64,000 nt of DNA, taken from contig JXTC01000017.1 of assembly GCA_002914845.1 (NCBI GenBank), positions 1,720,721-1,784,720 on the forward strand. Direction: 5' to 3'. Each line of letters opens with the position of its first letter. Positions within the stretch are counted from its first letter, which is position 1. A program made the translations under genes and the position numbers. Below are positions 50,965-63,288 of this stretch, piece by piece. The notes under the pieces were generated by a model. It saw only the letters and a list, made by a program, of their open reading frames with translations. It did no database searches and was not told the origin of the DNA. Source of the stretch: Trema orientale. Lineage: Eukaryota > Streptophyta > Magnoliopsida > Rosales > Cannabaceae.

Positions 50965-51187
50965 TTTTTATGAGTTGGGAGCTATTAGGAGCACGCCTGG
51001 TTGTGTTGTACGATGTCGATGACGATGGAGAACTCTGCGCCCGCCATGAGAGCTGAGCAGAGCTGAAAAATGGTTTAGGGTCAATTACATTATTACATAT
51101 TATTATATCATTATATATTACTACTCAAATTGTGGAGGGCTTTTACTGCACATAGAAGAGTAACTTTGCTTTTTGTTTTAATTTTTT

Positions 51188-51480
51188 TGGTGGTGTGCAT
51201 TGACGCTTTTGTTTTCAGAGGATTGAGGGGATTGGCTTTCTTGAGAGGTTTTTTGGTCATTTCGTGAGTTTTTTTTTAAAATTTTTTTACAATGGTGTTA
51301 ATTGATGGTTTTGCCGTTGGAGGGTTGAGGGAATTATTATTTTCGGAGGGGTTTTTTAGTCATTTCATGCATGTGAGATGTGGTTATGAACCGGTAGTGT
51401 GTTTGAAGTGTTTGATTATAGTTTTGCCCTTGAGATCCTTCGCCCAGCTCTTATGTCTGTATGGCTATTTTGGTCGTTTC
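51188..51480 (+). repeat. Dispersed repeat block, two tandem copies (also at 53530-53860)
   Basis: A phrase running TTAATTGATGGTTTTGCC, then GGGTTGAGGG, then TTTTTTGGTCATTTCGTGAG recurs. Copies start near 51190 and 51290 and again near 53537 and 53660. The copy at 51290 and the one at 53660 also share a downstream part (GTGTTTTAGATGTTTGATTA-like). The family is unknown. Confidence 0.6.
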
Positions 51481-52138
51481 ATTTATGTCATTATTGAATT
51501 GACTGATATGGGCTTTTGTTTCTGCTTTGACTGCGTGCGTTGATTTGGTTTTTCCGTCATTTTGCTCTTCCTTGGTTACTCTGCAGATCAGTGCTTGATT
51601 ACTCCTTTCGGTTCTTTGTCTTCTCGATGCTACGTTCTCTCTCTCTTCTCTTTGTATTATAGGGTTTTCTTTTTCCTCCGCACATCATTCTTTTATGTCT
51701 CTTTCCCTTTGATTTTTCGCTTTGTTCCTCGTGGTTTAGTTTCTTTACCTTTGCATCTCCTTCAATGACTCTTCTTTCTGTTCTTTCATCTCGGTCTGAA
51801 TTCTTTTGTGTTTATTTTTTTTTAACTCTCTATTTTTTAAATTTTTGTTCGTTGCTTTCGAGTTGGTTGCTTGGATCTGAAATCTACTATGTTACGCGGT
51901 GCTCCTCTCTCTTTGTCTGGTATTTTTCTGTTCCGAATATCTGTTTTGTGATTATTTTTGTGTATTTTTTATTGCATTATTATTGGTTGAAGATTTATTA
52001 TTGCTAACATGTAATATGAGTTCTATTCTTTTGGATGTGTTTTTTGCCATAAAAATGTCTAGAAATATTATCGAGATCATTCTGGATATTAAATGTCATT
52101 TGTTATATTTTTCTCGTTCCATGTTTATCATTTACTTT

Positions 52139-52660
52139 AGATTTTTCTGATGCTTATTATGACTTGTACTTTTAGTTTTGAGATGATCTGTGCATCTGTA
52201 TTCATGGATTCAGATCTCTATTTAATGTTATCTTCATATTTTTTTTATTATTTGGATTAAGAAAAGGTGGAAAAAGATATTTTCTGTGATATTTATTTTT
52301 TGCTTAAAATTTTTTTGATGCTCGTGATAACGTGTATTCTTGCTTTTGATGATTTATGTATTGGCATCTACGGCCTAAGCCTCTATTTAATATTGTTTTG
52401 ATATTTTTCTATCATGCCAATTTAAAAAAATATATAATAAATTCCTTTTTTGATATTTATTTTTTACTTTAGATTCTTTTGATCTTCATCATGACCTTTA
52501 TTTTTACTTTTCATGTTCTGTGTGTTCGCATTTATGGTTTCAGAGCTGTACTTAATGCTGTTTTGATATTTTTGTATTATTTGAATTAAAAAAAGGTGAA
52601 AAAAAAGGAAAGTAAAAAAATAAGAATTCAGTGTTTAATAAATCTTTGATTTTTTTTTTT
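52139..52660 (+). repeat. Decayed tandem repeat of about 165 bp, three copies
   Basis: Copies start near 52139, 52307 and 52471. Each opens with TTTTGATG or TTTTGATC followed by a TGA-C-TGTA-TTT stretch. Each then carries CTGTATTTAATGTT-type and TTTTGATATTTTT-type phrases, and the first two end TATTTATTTTTTGCTTAA or TATTTATTTTTTACTTTA. Divergence is high. A partial fourth copy may precede at about 52030. Confidence 0.65.
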
Positions 52661-53529
52661 TCTAACTGTAGTATTTTTATTACGTGTCTATTATAAGTAT
52701 TGTCATATGTTCAATTTTTTTTTTTCTTTCAGTGGCTTTTATATTTATTTGATTGTTGTTTGCTTATAAATAGTCATGTTATTTGTTGTGCTCTCTGTAT
52801 TCTACTTGCTTAACTCTGTCTATTTTGACTCCTGTTTATCGTCCAAAATTTACTGCTGAATTTGTTACTGTTCTTCCTGGCTATATTTATTGTGCTCATA
52901 CTCTCTCTTCTACTGTTTATATAACCTCTGTCATTTTCAAATTAGTTTGGAGGAATCTGTTTTGCAGTTATGTCAGGTAGTATGAATATTTATTAGACCC
53001 TATTATATGTGTTTTTTGTTCTTATTTATTCCTTTCGACTATGACTGCATTTTGTTCTGTTGTTAGTTAATGTTTATTCTATATTCTGTTTGTATATTGT
53101 TAAGGCATTTATGACTTTGTTGTTGTACTGAGTATTATGTAGTATCGAACTATTTTATTTAGTACCGTTGTTGGTTCAGGTCAATCTATCCAGTCCTTAT
53201 TCTTTTCTCTTTTTCTTCCATTTAGTTCAGTTTCAGTCTTTTCCAATCATAATTTATGGCTTCCTTTATATTTGGTGAAGATGACTACGGAGTTTTTTTT
53301 AATCATATGGAGTAACATGTGGATTGCTCTAAAATTACCATAAATATTGGCTATTATTATTCGGAGATGAACTTTGCCAATTATAAAATGATTTTGGTAT
53401 TGTAGAATAAATTTGGATAGCTTTGAAAATTACTGTGCTATTCTGAAAATATACTTACTGTGTAAATAATAGAAACTTTGCTTTTTAAATCTTTTTTCTT
53501 TTTTTCCTTTTTTTTTAAAGAAAAAAGAA

Positions 53530-53860
53530 GAACTATTATGGTGTTAATTGATAGCTTTGCCTGTAGAAAATTGAGGAGACTGGTTTTCTGGAGGAGGGTC
53601 TTTGGTCATTTTGTGAGGATGAGAAATGTGGTTTTTTTTAAGAAAAAAATTCTGTAATGATGTTAATTGATGGTTTTACCATTTGAGAGTTGAGCAGATT
53701 GGTCATCTAGAGATGGTTTTCTTTGGTAATTTCCTATGAATTAGGTGTGGATATGAACTAGCTGTGTGTTTTAGATGTTTGATTACATTTAGTTATCCCT
53801 AAAATCCTTTTCATGGCCAAAATCCTTTTCAAGGCTGATGTGTAAGTATGGTTACTTTAA
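53530..53860 (+). repeat. Dispersed repeat block, two further copies
   Basis: Holds ATGGTGTTAATTGATAGCTT near 53537 and ATGATGTTAATTGATGGTTT near 53660, each followed by the TTGAG-AGA-TGG and TTTGGT-ATTT parts of the block at 51188. Whether a larger element spans 51.2-53.9 kb is not settled. Confidence 0.55.
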
Positions 53861-54997
53861 TTTTTTTTTTTCCCTTCTTTATGATCTCACTACCATGGCC
53901 TTCTATATGAGCTTCAGTTTAATAATTGGGTTGGGATTTTTTATGTTATTTTGCTTCCTTAGATTTTGCCTGAATAAATGAGTTTAGTTGCACTGGTCTC
54001 TATTCGCTTGGTAGTTTTTTGAGCAATACAACGTATACTCCTGTGATTTACGTTCTATTATTCGACTAATTTAATATATATGGCAGACTTTTTAATACAC
54101 TAATAATGTCTCATGTATTTATCTAATTGCCAGAAATGTCTTTTCTCAACATACTAAAAAAATAATTTCTTAGGTAGTTGGATAAATACCTGCAAGTACA
54201 TTATCTTACGGATTTACCATATATTGATAATACATTAACATGTCTGAGCCAATTTATATATATTAATATATTTAACGAGATATATTTAATTATATGTGTT
54301 TATATAGCTATAATCAAGATGAAGAATTAATCACATTGGATTGATGAAGAATTTTCCTTTTTCTCATCGACAAAGAAGTGGAAGGAGATTTTAGTATAGA
54401 GAAAGAAGAGCAAAAAAGAAAAATAGATTGTGATCATCTCTGTTGTAAAATTTATTTAAGGAATTTCAGTAATATTATGTATCCGATTCTGTTACATGTA
54501 ATTTAATATTTTGTATATTTCAATTAAAACATTTTGATCTTGATTTTATATGTAATTAGAGCATAGTTTTCAAGATTTGATTTCAATAACTTGTATACTG
54601 TGTCTATCGTTTAATTATTATAACTTTTAATAATAAAACACAGATATAATTAATATAAATAATAATCCATGAATCAAATTATGTGTATAAATAATGCAAT
54701 TAAAAATAAAAAGGAGAAAGAAACAGGGATAATAAACAAAAAGTATTAGTAGTGTTAAAAAAAAGATCTATACTATGAAAATATTTTCAATAAATTAAAC
54801 AAACATCTAGTTATAATAATTAGAATAAAAAGTAATTTGATTTTATCCAATATAACCAAAGCATCAAATAGTAAATATTAAAATAATAAAAATAATTCTC
54901 ACAATTCTGACCACTTTAATTTTAAATAGATTTGGATATACAGTTTTGATTTTTTTTTTTTTTCATTTATACTGAAAGGGCAAAATCTATTGCCATT

Positions 54998-56147
54998 TGT
55001 GATGTTGCAATATCACTGTCTGTGACAATGATTCTGGGTTGATGTTGCAATATCACTGCAATATTTGACCTAGGATTTTTGAATGCGTTTGTCCAAATTT
55101 TACAGTTATCAATGATTGAATTTCTGTTCAAATAGTTGTATTTTAATCAGAAATATTAATAATTAATGTTTGCCTTGTGGGAAAATTGTATTCACATATT
55201 ACTTTCTTATTTAGGCTTGTTTTAATGAAGATTGATTATTGGGTAATTGGTTAATATCTCTAGAAATAATCAGTCTTGATTTTAGTTAATCGAATTTTTA
55301 TTTATTAGGCTAATTCTATCTGATTGTTTTGACAGCTTATATTTTTATGGAAACTATCTTATAGTATGAAAGTGTAAAATCTTATCTCTTAAGTTGTCAT
55401 TTTCTTATTTACTTTTAGCTGATTCTTTTTGTGTGTGAATATCTGTTATTTGTTTGATTTGTGTAAAAAATAGAATTCTTATTTCAGATAATAAATCAAC
55501 ATTTTTTCTAAAGGGATTACAAATCTGGCTGTTTAGACAGGTCCGATGTTGTAACATTTCTGTACAGAATCAACAATAATTTCAGATCAGTCTTGATTAC
55601 GAAAATCTTATCCTTGACTGATCTAATTGGCTTCCAATCAACATTTATGTTGAGGAAAATATATCTTGCAAATTGTCAAAGATTGGAAGATCTCAAGCAC
55701 TATAAATAGAAGTTTAAGTTAGAGTCCTATGTGTACCATGTATGTTTGAGATTGCCATTAGAGCAATGCTTAGTTAAATCTGTCTATACTTTATTTTGTG
55801 AGACTAGGAGGGATTCTTAGTTATGAGAGTGCTTCAGAATATGTATATCAAGTCTTCGAGAGAAGACAGGTTCCGAGAAATCTGAAGGGAGTTCAGATTG
55901 AAAGAATCACATGAAGTCGAGCTATTGAGGGGAGCTCGCTAGACGGATTAGTAAAGGAGTACTGGCATGTTGCAACATTTAATAGATGATGTCTTTTAAA
56001 TTTAATTGGTATTTTTACTCATGTTATTCTTTATTAATAAGTTTATTTCTCTGGGTGTAGCCCCTTGTATGTAGACTATCAGGAGATAGTTGAACCAAGT
56101 AAAAATATTGTGTGTCAAATTTTTATTTTTTAGTGTTACAACATCCA
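54998..56147 (+). mobile_element. Copia-type solo LTR (fossil)
   Basis: It starts TGTGATGTTGCAATATCACT and ends AGTGTTACAACATCCA, which pair as a short inverted repeat with TG and CA at the tips. A TATA-like CTATAAATAG lies near 55701. The last part holds TCTCTGGGTGTAGCCCCTTG and GTTGAACCAAGTAAAAATAT, phrases typical of the R-U5 part of plant Ty1/copia LTRs (family knowledge). No internal coding region or second LTR adjoins, and no target duplication was recognised, which suggests an old solo LTR of about 1.15 kb. Confidence 0.6.
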
Positions 56148-56839
56148 TATCATAATTTTTTGCATATTCATCTTACATAATTAAGTGGATAATTAATTAT
56201 ATTCGGTAAGAATACAAAAATGGTCGTAGCATATACTATACATAATATCTAAATATTAAACCTTAGTAAGGGATAAACAATTTTAGACTTCTTTTCGAAA
56301 ATAGAAAAATATGCGGATGACCTACTTTTTGTCCTAATAATCATATCTTCAGGACAAAAAAGATGTAAGTACAAATTGTAACTCAAATATGAAAACAAGA
56401 GTATACTAAGCAAAAAAATATAAGGCCACAATCAATAATAAAAACTGAAAAAAAAATTTAATCTAACTATTTACTTAGTAAAAAATGCAGGAAAAAAAAA
56501 CTTTATAAATCTTGCTTAAAACATCTGTTTAAAATATATGACCGCAAAAAAAAATGACAAAAGTAAAATTGATGATATTCACATATAGATATGAGTAAAT
56601 AATTAAAATTTATATATATAAAACAAAATATATGCTTATAATATATGCCGCAAAAAAAAACTCATAATTTAATTTCACCAAAAGGATAATCACTGATTTG
56701 TTTCCTCAGATGGGGTGCTAAATCTTCTAGGTAATCACTGGTTTATTTTCTCTCTAAGTTTAAAAATCTGAATGTCTTGTTTTAGAATACGCTCCTAGTT
56801 TGCATATTGATATTCATATGAATATTCTTAATAACTGTT

Positions 56840-59755
56840 ATGGGTTGGTGTTCTAAGACTCTTTTAGTCCATATCTTATAATAAAGCATGTAAAATACAG
56901 TTATTGGTCAGTTTGGATAATTTGATTTGGAATTTTCGCAAAACAATTCGGAATCTGGAATTTCTATTTTTTTACTGAGCAGTTTATATTTTTGGGCTAT
57001 TTCTACCCTTAACCTTATCCAAATGAGCTGAAATTTTAGGATGTCGAATTAGACATCTAGCACTTTCTGAATTGACCTTATTTGTAAAATTCTGATGAGG
57101 ATTCGATTTTCTATGATTTTTCCAAAGTATATTTTCGTTGCTGTCAGTAAAATAGAGTCTCGTCTCTAGAGCTGCTTTTTGTCGACCAGAATTCATTTTG
57201 GTTGACCAAAATCTATTTTTAATGCCTAAATCAACTCGTTGAGCAGGTGTTGGCTTCCAGGGTTATTTTGGTCGACCAAATCTTTTCAGATCTAGAAAAT
57301 GAACGTTTTAAGTGTTTTTCACTGAAGTTTGACTGTATCTTAACCCATGGTACACCTTGAGTACTATATTTGAGAGCAATGATTGAAACTAAGTTGCTTT
57401 TTATATGTAAGACTGACATAAGTTAGGTAGCTAATAGTAATAGTGTTAATATTAAAATTAAGCGGAAATTTAGAATTAGGGAAAAGCTCCAATTAATCCT
57501 GACACTGTATTGTGTTACAGTAGGAACTGTTGTATGTGAGATTTTGGTGTAGACTATTTTACTAAAGCTTGAGGTATACCATTTTTAAGTAAGTGCAGTT
57601 ATTTATCCACAGCATTGAGTAACTAATGGTGCAAAAGTTTGTGCTGGAAATATATTTATTGTGATTTGCTTATTATACGTGCTAGGTTGATTCTTGTATT
57701 GCTAAGATGTTATATTAGTACATAGTAAAGCACTTATGCAAATTCACATATATGTACTTACCAGTTGATACATGTGATGAATTGTTATGTGCATAATTAG
57801 TGATACTTGTGATGAGTCGTTACGTACACAATTAGTGATGCTTGTGATGAGTCACTAACAGAATTAAGATAACGATGCTTGTGATAAGTCATTACGTGTA
57901 CAATTATTGATACTTGTGATGAGTCGTTACGTGCACAATAGAATTAGGGTAACGATGCTTGTGATGAGTCATTATATGCATAATTAATGATGCTTATGAT
58001 GAGTCACTAACAGACTTAAGGTAATGATGCTTGTGATGAGTCGTTACGTGCACAATGGAATTAGGGTAACGATACTTGTGATGAGTCGTTAGGTGCACAA
58101 TTAGTGATACTTGTGATGAGTCACTAACAAAATTAAGGTAATGATGCTTGTGATGAGTCGTTACGTGCACAATGGAATTGAGGCAATGATGCTTGTGATA
58201 AGTCGTTACGTGCACAATAGAATTAAGATAACGATACTTGTGATGAGTCATTATATGCACAATGGAATTAGGTTAACGATGCTTGTGATGACTCGTGACG
58301 TGCATATTTAGTGATGCTTGTGATGAGTCACTATCGAAATAAGATAACAATGATTGTGATGAGTCGTTACGTGCACAGTTAGTGATGCTTGTGATGAGTC
58401 ACTAACGAAATTAAGATAACGATGCTTGTGATGAGTTGTTACGTGCACAATAGAATTAAGGTAACAATGCTTGTGATGAGTTGTTAAGTGCACAATGGAA
58501 TTAAGGTAACGATGCTTTTGATGAGTCGTTACGTACACAGTTAGTGATGCTTGTGATGAGTCGTAAACAGAATTGAGGTAACGATGCTTGTGATGAGTCG
58601 TTACATGCACAATTATTGATGCTTATGAATAGTCGTTACATGCATAATAGAATTAAGGTAACGATGCTTGTGATGAGTCGTTACGTGCACAGTTAGTGAT
58701 ACTTGTGATGAGTCACTAATAAATTAAGATAACGATGCTTGTGATGAGTCACTAAGAGAATTAAGGTAATAATACTTGTGATGAGTCATTACGAGCACAA
58801 TTAGTGATACTTGTGATGAGTCACTAACAGAATTGTGATAACGATGCTTGTGATGAGTCGTTATGTGCACAATGAAATTAGGGTAACGATGCTTGTGATG
58901 AGTCGTTATGTGTATAGTTAGTGATGCTTGTGATGAGTCACTAACAGAATTAAGGTAACGATGCTTATGATGAGTCGTTACGTGCACATTTAGTGATGCT
59001 TGTGATGAGTCACTAACGCAATTAAGATAACGATACTTGTGATGAGTCGTTACATATAGAATAGAATTAAGGTAACGATGCTTGTCATGAGTCTTTATGT
59101 GTATATTTATTGATTGCTGTGATGAGTTGTTACATATATACTCCAGTGATGCTTGTGATGAGTTATATTGAGCTAGATTGACGATGCTTGTGATGGGTTG
59201 CCCAATGTTAGATAAGAAAATAAAAAAAAAGGTCTGGGACTTATCACTATGTGTTATTGTTAGCATACTTGTTATGCTTGTTTTTGTAGCTTTATTATGG
59301 ATTGTAGATATCGTATTAAGTTTTGTGTACTTTGCATATTTTGGAGTTTGGTGTACTGTTTGTCCTACCTTACTAAGCATTGTGCTTATGTAGTTACTCT
59401 ATGCTGTAGGTAAAGAAAAGAAAAAGGTTGGTCAGTGATGAGCGGACCAGTCAGTGTGCGATGTACATATGACTTGACCGTGGGAAAATAAAAATATTTT
59501 AATTATGGCTCAAACTCTGTTATTTGAATTTTGGAAGTTATTTTATACAATTATTTTGTGGACAAATAGAGCGTTTGTGAAAAAAAGATTTTGGTATGGT
59601 TGTGGTTTTTTATGTTGAAAATTTATTAACATCTCTATGTTTTTGTTATATAAAATTTTGACGTGTTTTAAGAAAAAAAAATTAACACTTCTTAATCGGC
59701 CTTGTTATGGGAAATTTTTACGAAATAAAAATTCTTAACTTTGAGGTTGTTACAC
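56840..59755 (+). mobile_element. Gypsy (Tekay/Del-like) LTR remnant containing a minisatellite (fossil)
   Basis: About 56960-57320 contains AATGAGCTGAAATTTTAGGA, TCTGATGAGGATTCG and TTTTGGTCGACCAAA. About 59390-59500 contains a GCTGTAGGTAAAG phrase and a GATGTACATATGACTTGACC phrase. These occur in this order in the LTRs of plant Tekay/Del-type Ty3/gypsy elements (family knowledge, recalled and not searched). The right tip is probably GAGGTTGTTACA at 59755; the left tip is not fixed. It looks old and no second LTR was seen. Confidence 0.45.
57768..59190 (+). repeat. Minisatellite array, 35-45-bp units, about 1.4 kb
   Basis: Roughly 35-40 units share the core GATGCTTGTGATGAGTC. Three unit types are visible: core plus GTTACGTGCACAATTAGT (about 35 bases), core plus ACTAACAGAATTAAGGTAAC (about 37) and core plus a hybrid tail with GTTACGTGCACAATAGAATT and AAGGTAAC (about 45). 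The first two types often alternate. Minus-strand open frames of up to 218 residues (58724-59380) rich in THHKHRYLN arise because the units rarely carry stops in that frame; they are not called as genes. Confidence 0.95.
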
Positions 59756-60200
59756 AACAATCCAATAGAGATCTCGACAACAAAGACCCAATTAAAAGAA
59801 CGAGCTTTTGACTTTGTGGGAAACATATGGGAATCCCAGGTAGGTGAATCTATGGAAGAATATAACATCCATTTTTCTGAGGAAGTATTTTACCTATTTC
59901 TTCCCAAAATGGCCTAATAATATCCTACTTATGACATATTGGAATGGAATTCCAAGTCATATTCAAAGACGCATGCAGAACCCCCTTGTTGATATGAATC
60001 TTGAACGTATTAGTTTAGAGGAAATTCATGCGGAAAAGGAATATCAAAGGGAAATGGAACAGAGTATAGCTGAAGGATTATCTCGCAGGAATGTCACGAG
60101 AACATCTTTCCAATAAGGAGACACAGAGGAAGAACAAAAGAGGGTACGACTGCGAATAGATGCAGAGAGAATCATGCCCATTGGGCATGGATCTTAAAAA
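59756..60200 (+). mobile_element. Retroelement-like coding fragment (fossil), family unsure
   Basis: Directly after the LTR-like end comes a stretch whose translation resembles part of a retroelement or pararetrovirus gag/coat-type region, for example MTYWNGIPSHIQRRMQNPLV followed by an acidic helix-rich segment. It is short and degraded, with no zinc knuckle, protease or polymerase seen. The family cannot be settled from sequence memory. Confidence 0.35.
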
Positions 60201-60759
60201 TTATTTGTTATGCTTTACGGTGTTTGATGTGACAGCCTGTCTTTACTCTTGTGAACTAAGCCAAAATTACTGTCTAGATTATATCTTGCATATTGTATTG
60301 TGTTATATTTTTATGGAGTATCATTAATAATATCAAGGAGTGTCTGTACTGCATTGTATTTTTACACAGTAGCATATTACATGGTTCTATTAATAGGATA
60401 GCATAATATGTTGAAGTTGTATTAAATTGAATCATGTGTTTAGTGTATTAATAATCCATGTATTAATCATTGATATTGTATTTTACTATATTAATCATGA
60501 TTAAAAAAATAGAAAAATTTCAGGTGATTTTATCACACCATTCTCTCCACATCCCCTCATATTTCTCTGTCATTTCTATCGAGTCTCTCTCCTTATATTA
60601 TTACTCTTTCTTGACTTACTCTCCTTATCACCCCACTCAACTTTCTCTCTCAACATTTCACGACTTTCTCTAGCCTTACTATCTTTAATAATTTTCAACT
60701 ATTTTCTCTCATGACTTTGAATGTCCCCTCTCTCTTTCAATATGACTGATTTAAGTGTT

Positions 60760-61860
60760 GCATTATGAGAACCGTCTGGTGCCACAACGCCAATTCAGTG
60801 TTGAAGTGTCGGCTCTAGCCTTTCTCTCGTACCCGTCTGGCGCTGTAGCGCCAAAAAATGCAGAACATAGTGCGAAAAACCTAGATTTGATTCGTTGCCG
60901 CTTGTATTTAGCTTTCTTTTTTCTCATCTGAAGAGGAGTTGAAAACCCTAATATCCAAGGTTTTCTAGAGATATTCCAAGAAAGAAAACAACACCAAGGA
61001 AGAGATTCAAGAGGAAGAGGTCAGATTGGAGGCTTCAAAAGAGATTTTCTTTCCTTTACTCTTATTTCTATTCTATTTTATGTAATTGAACATGTATCAA
61101 TCTTGTAATTTCTGTTGTGTTTTTTTTTGTACGAATACGAACTAAACTTAATTTCTAGGGAGGCAATTGAACTTCTAATGTAATCTAATTACTTTGTTTT
61201 CTCCAATTATTCATGATATCTATTATTGAATTGATTGTTCTATTTTGCGCTTAATGTATCTATTTTCTTAGCCATTAAATATAATTATATTGTGAAATTT
61301 ATATGAACTTGGGAAAAGAATTTAGGTTTGGACATAAATAGAACAATATAAGATTGCTTAATGTAGGGTGAGTTTTCATAGAATATGAATATATCTGTGT
61401 GATTTGTGCAACCTTTTAAGAATAACCAGACTTAATGAACTTAGTCAATTTATGTTAGGAGTAATATATTATCTTGTCTAAGTATTTTCACTTTGTCTTG
61501 ATAGAGAGTTTGTAAATATATTGAATTCTTGGTTGTCATCTCTAAATGGATTAGTGAATTGAGAAGAAATCTAGTAATCGGAGGAGTTAGATAGTAGATT
61601 ACGTCCATCGGTTCCTTATCATTATTTTAAAATCAAACTTTGGTTGCTTAGTTTCGATTTAAGTTCTTGTATTTTACATTTTTGTTTTACTTTTCAACTC
61701 TTGCTTAAAATAATCATTTATTTGTTATTTGGATAAATTAAAAACTAGTTTCGTTTAGTAGTTAGCAAATGTGAATCAAGTACTCTCCGAGTGAATGATA
61801 TTCTCTTACTATCAATATTACTTGTTGTGACTTTTATACTTGCAGTTTGTGTGTTAGAAA
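60760..61860 (+). mobile_element. LTR-derived sequence, possibly Gypsy Tat/Athila type (fossil)
   Basis: Contains GTCTGGTGCCACAACGCCAA near 60776 and GTCTGGCGCTGTAGCGCCAA near 60833. These are followed by an exonless leader-like stretch (GAAAACCCTAATATCCAAGG, TTTATGTAATTGAACATGTA) and, near 61770-61850, CAAGTACTCTCCGAGTGAAT and TTTTATACTTGCAG. Such an order is common in LTR and adjacent regions of plant Gypsy elements (recalled knowledge). No coding domain was found and the limits are approximate. Confidence 0.4.
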
Positions 61861-63160
61861 TAATCCAATGAGACATTAAAAAAAAAAATAATACGTGATT
61901 CTCCACATTGGGTAAATAAGCATATGTACCATCGTAAAAATAACATATATCAAAATAAGAAATAAATGAATCAACCAAAAAAAAAAAAGATGATATTTTC
62001 ATCAACCATATCACATAAAAAATCACATATCATTGAACAAATCATATACACCACAATAACTAAATAATGAACCACTATAAAAAGATCGATGAACAGTAAT
62101 ACCATGTATCACGAAAAAAAAACATATAACATGACTAAAACTAATGAACTATTATCAATTACCAAAAAAATTTCAAAACACATAGCAATATACAAAAAAA
62201 AACTACTTATACATAAGAGAAAAACAAGCTTATACTTGAATTAACATTAATTATTAACAAGAATTACCAGTTAAAATGAAAATTCCCAAAACCAATTACC
62301 ATGCATACCTAAAATAAGAAATCGACCAATGCAAAATAAGACATCAAACAAAACGACTGAGAAGAAGAATTAGAAACTAGGAATCACCAGAGAAGATGAA
62401 GTTGGGCCTAGAAGTGACAGAGAAAATGAAGATAAAACAAACAACGCTGGAAAATAACAAGATTTCGCCGGAGATTTGAAAGGAGGGATTTGGATATTCC
62501 ACGGTGAAGAAAAGAAAAAAAACAGAGGGAGAAACAAACAACAAAGAGAACAATTGAATGAGAAAGGGGAAAAAAAGGGAAAAAAAAGGAGAGAGAAACA
62601 AGATTTGGAAAAATTAAAAAAAAAAAGAAAAATTGAATATTTTAATTAAGGGCAAAATCAAAAAAGACAATATTTATTAGCTAAGAGATTTTTAAAATTT
62701 TAAATCATGGAGATTTTCCTATAAATATTAAGGGAGTGAATATCAACTAAGTCAAATTTAGAAACATGGACATATGCCTAAATTTCTCTACAGAAATTGG
62801 GAAAAAAAACTGACCATCTATAGTTTTATGATTGTTTTTTTTTTTTGGTTAGGTAGAAATGTTAAAAATCCAAAACTTAAGCTCATAAATTCAGCTCTTG
62901 TAGGTAAGGTTGACTGCGGTCTTACTCAGCCTACTTGAGTGAGCTCTTGTGAGCTGAGCTCATACTAGGCCTACTTGAGCTGTTGTGAGCTGACTTGTAT
63001 TGGCTAAGGTTGTCGGCTTCAGTATATGGGCTTTAATAGTCGGGGTGTTTATGTTGGAAGCCCAAATGGCAAATTAGCGAGCCCAAAAAAAAAAAACAAT
63101 TGGAAAAGGGAAAAGGGCATTTTTGTAGTTGTTGTTTATTAGCCTCTCCCTTGCAATCCC
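61861..63160. other. A-rich spacer upstream of the last gene
   Basis: No gene was recognised. Near 62925-62990 a phrase GCCTACTTGAG followed by CTTGTGAGCTGA-type sequence occurs twice in tandem. A GA-rich, minus-strand leader-like stretch lies at about 62370-62620. The ATATATATAT tract at 63170 may serve as the TATA region of the next gene. Confidence 0.4.
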
Positions 63161-63288
63161 CCTTCGCATATATATATATTTTTTTAACCCTACCACTACA
63201 CACGCAAACGGCCCCAGGGCCAGTGATCGCAACTGATACAACACTAGTGATCATAAAATAAGATAAAATAAAATTGGGTTCGATCAAC

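Larger units (their letters stand above)
50965..54997. other. Gene-free stretch with T-rich repeats
   Basis: No coding exon was recognised. The first part holds the PIG-T promoter. About 51550-51800 is a CT-rich leader-like stretch without a recognisable gene behind it. Direct repeats are listed separately. The open frames at 51292-52150 are Phe/Leu/Cys-rich low-complexity translations of T-rich DNA. Confidence 0.45.

Noticed and set aside
51292-52150. Several overlapping Phe/Cys/Leu-rich frames that look like membrane proteins
   Set aside because: Composition follows from T-rich DNA; frames overlap each other and share no conserved motif.
58724-59380. 218-residue minus-strand frame with repeated THHKHRYLN motifs, and similar frames at 57994-58610
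   Set aside because: They are translations of the minisatellite; unit lengths vary (35, 37, 45), so the frame is not kept across the array and there is no promoter, splice or family support.
62377-62601. Minus-strand frame of 74 residues, Phe/Leu-rich
   Set aside because: Translation of an A/G-rich low-complexity stretch; no family features.
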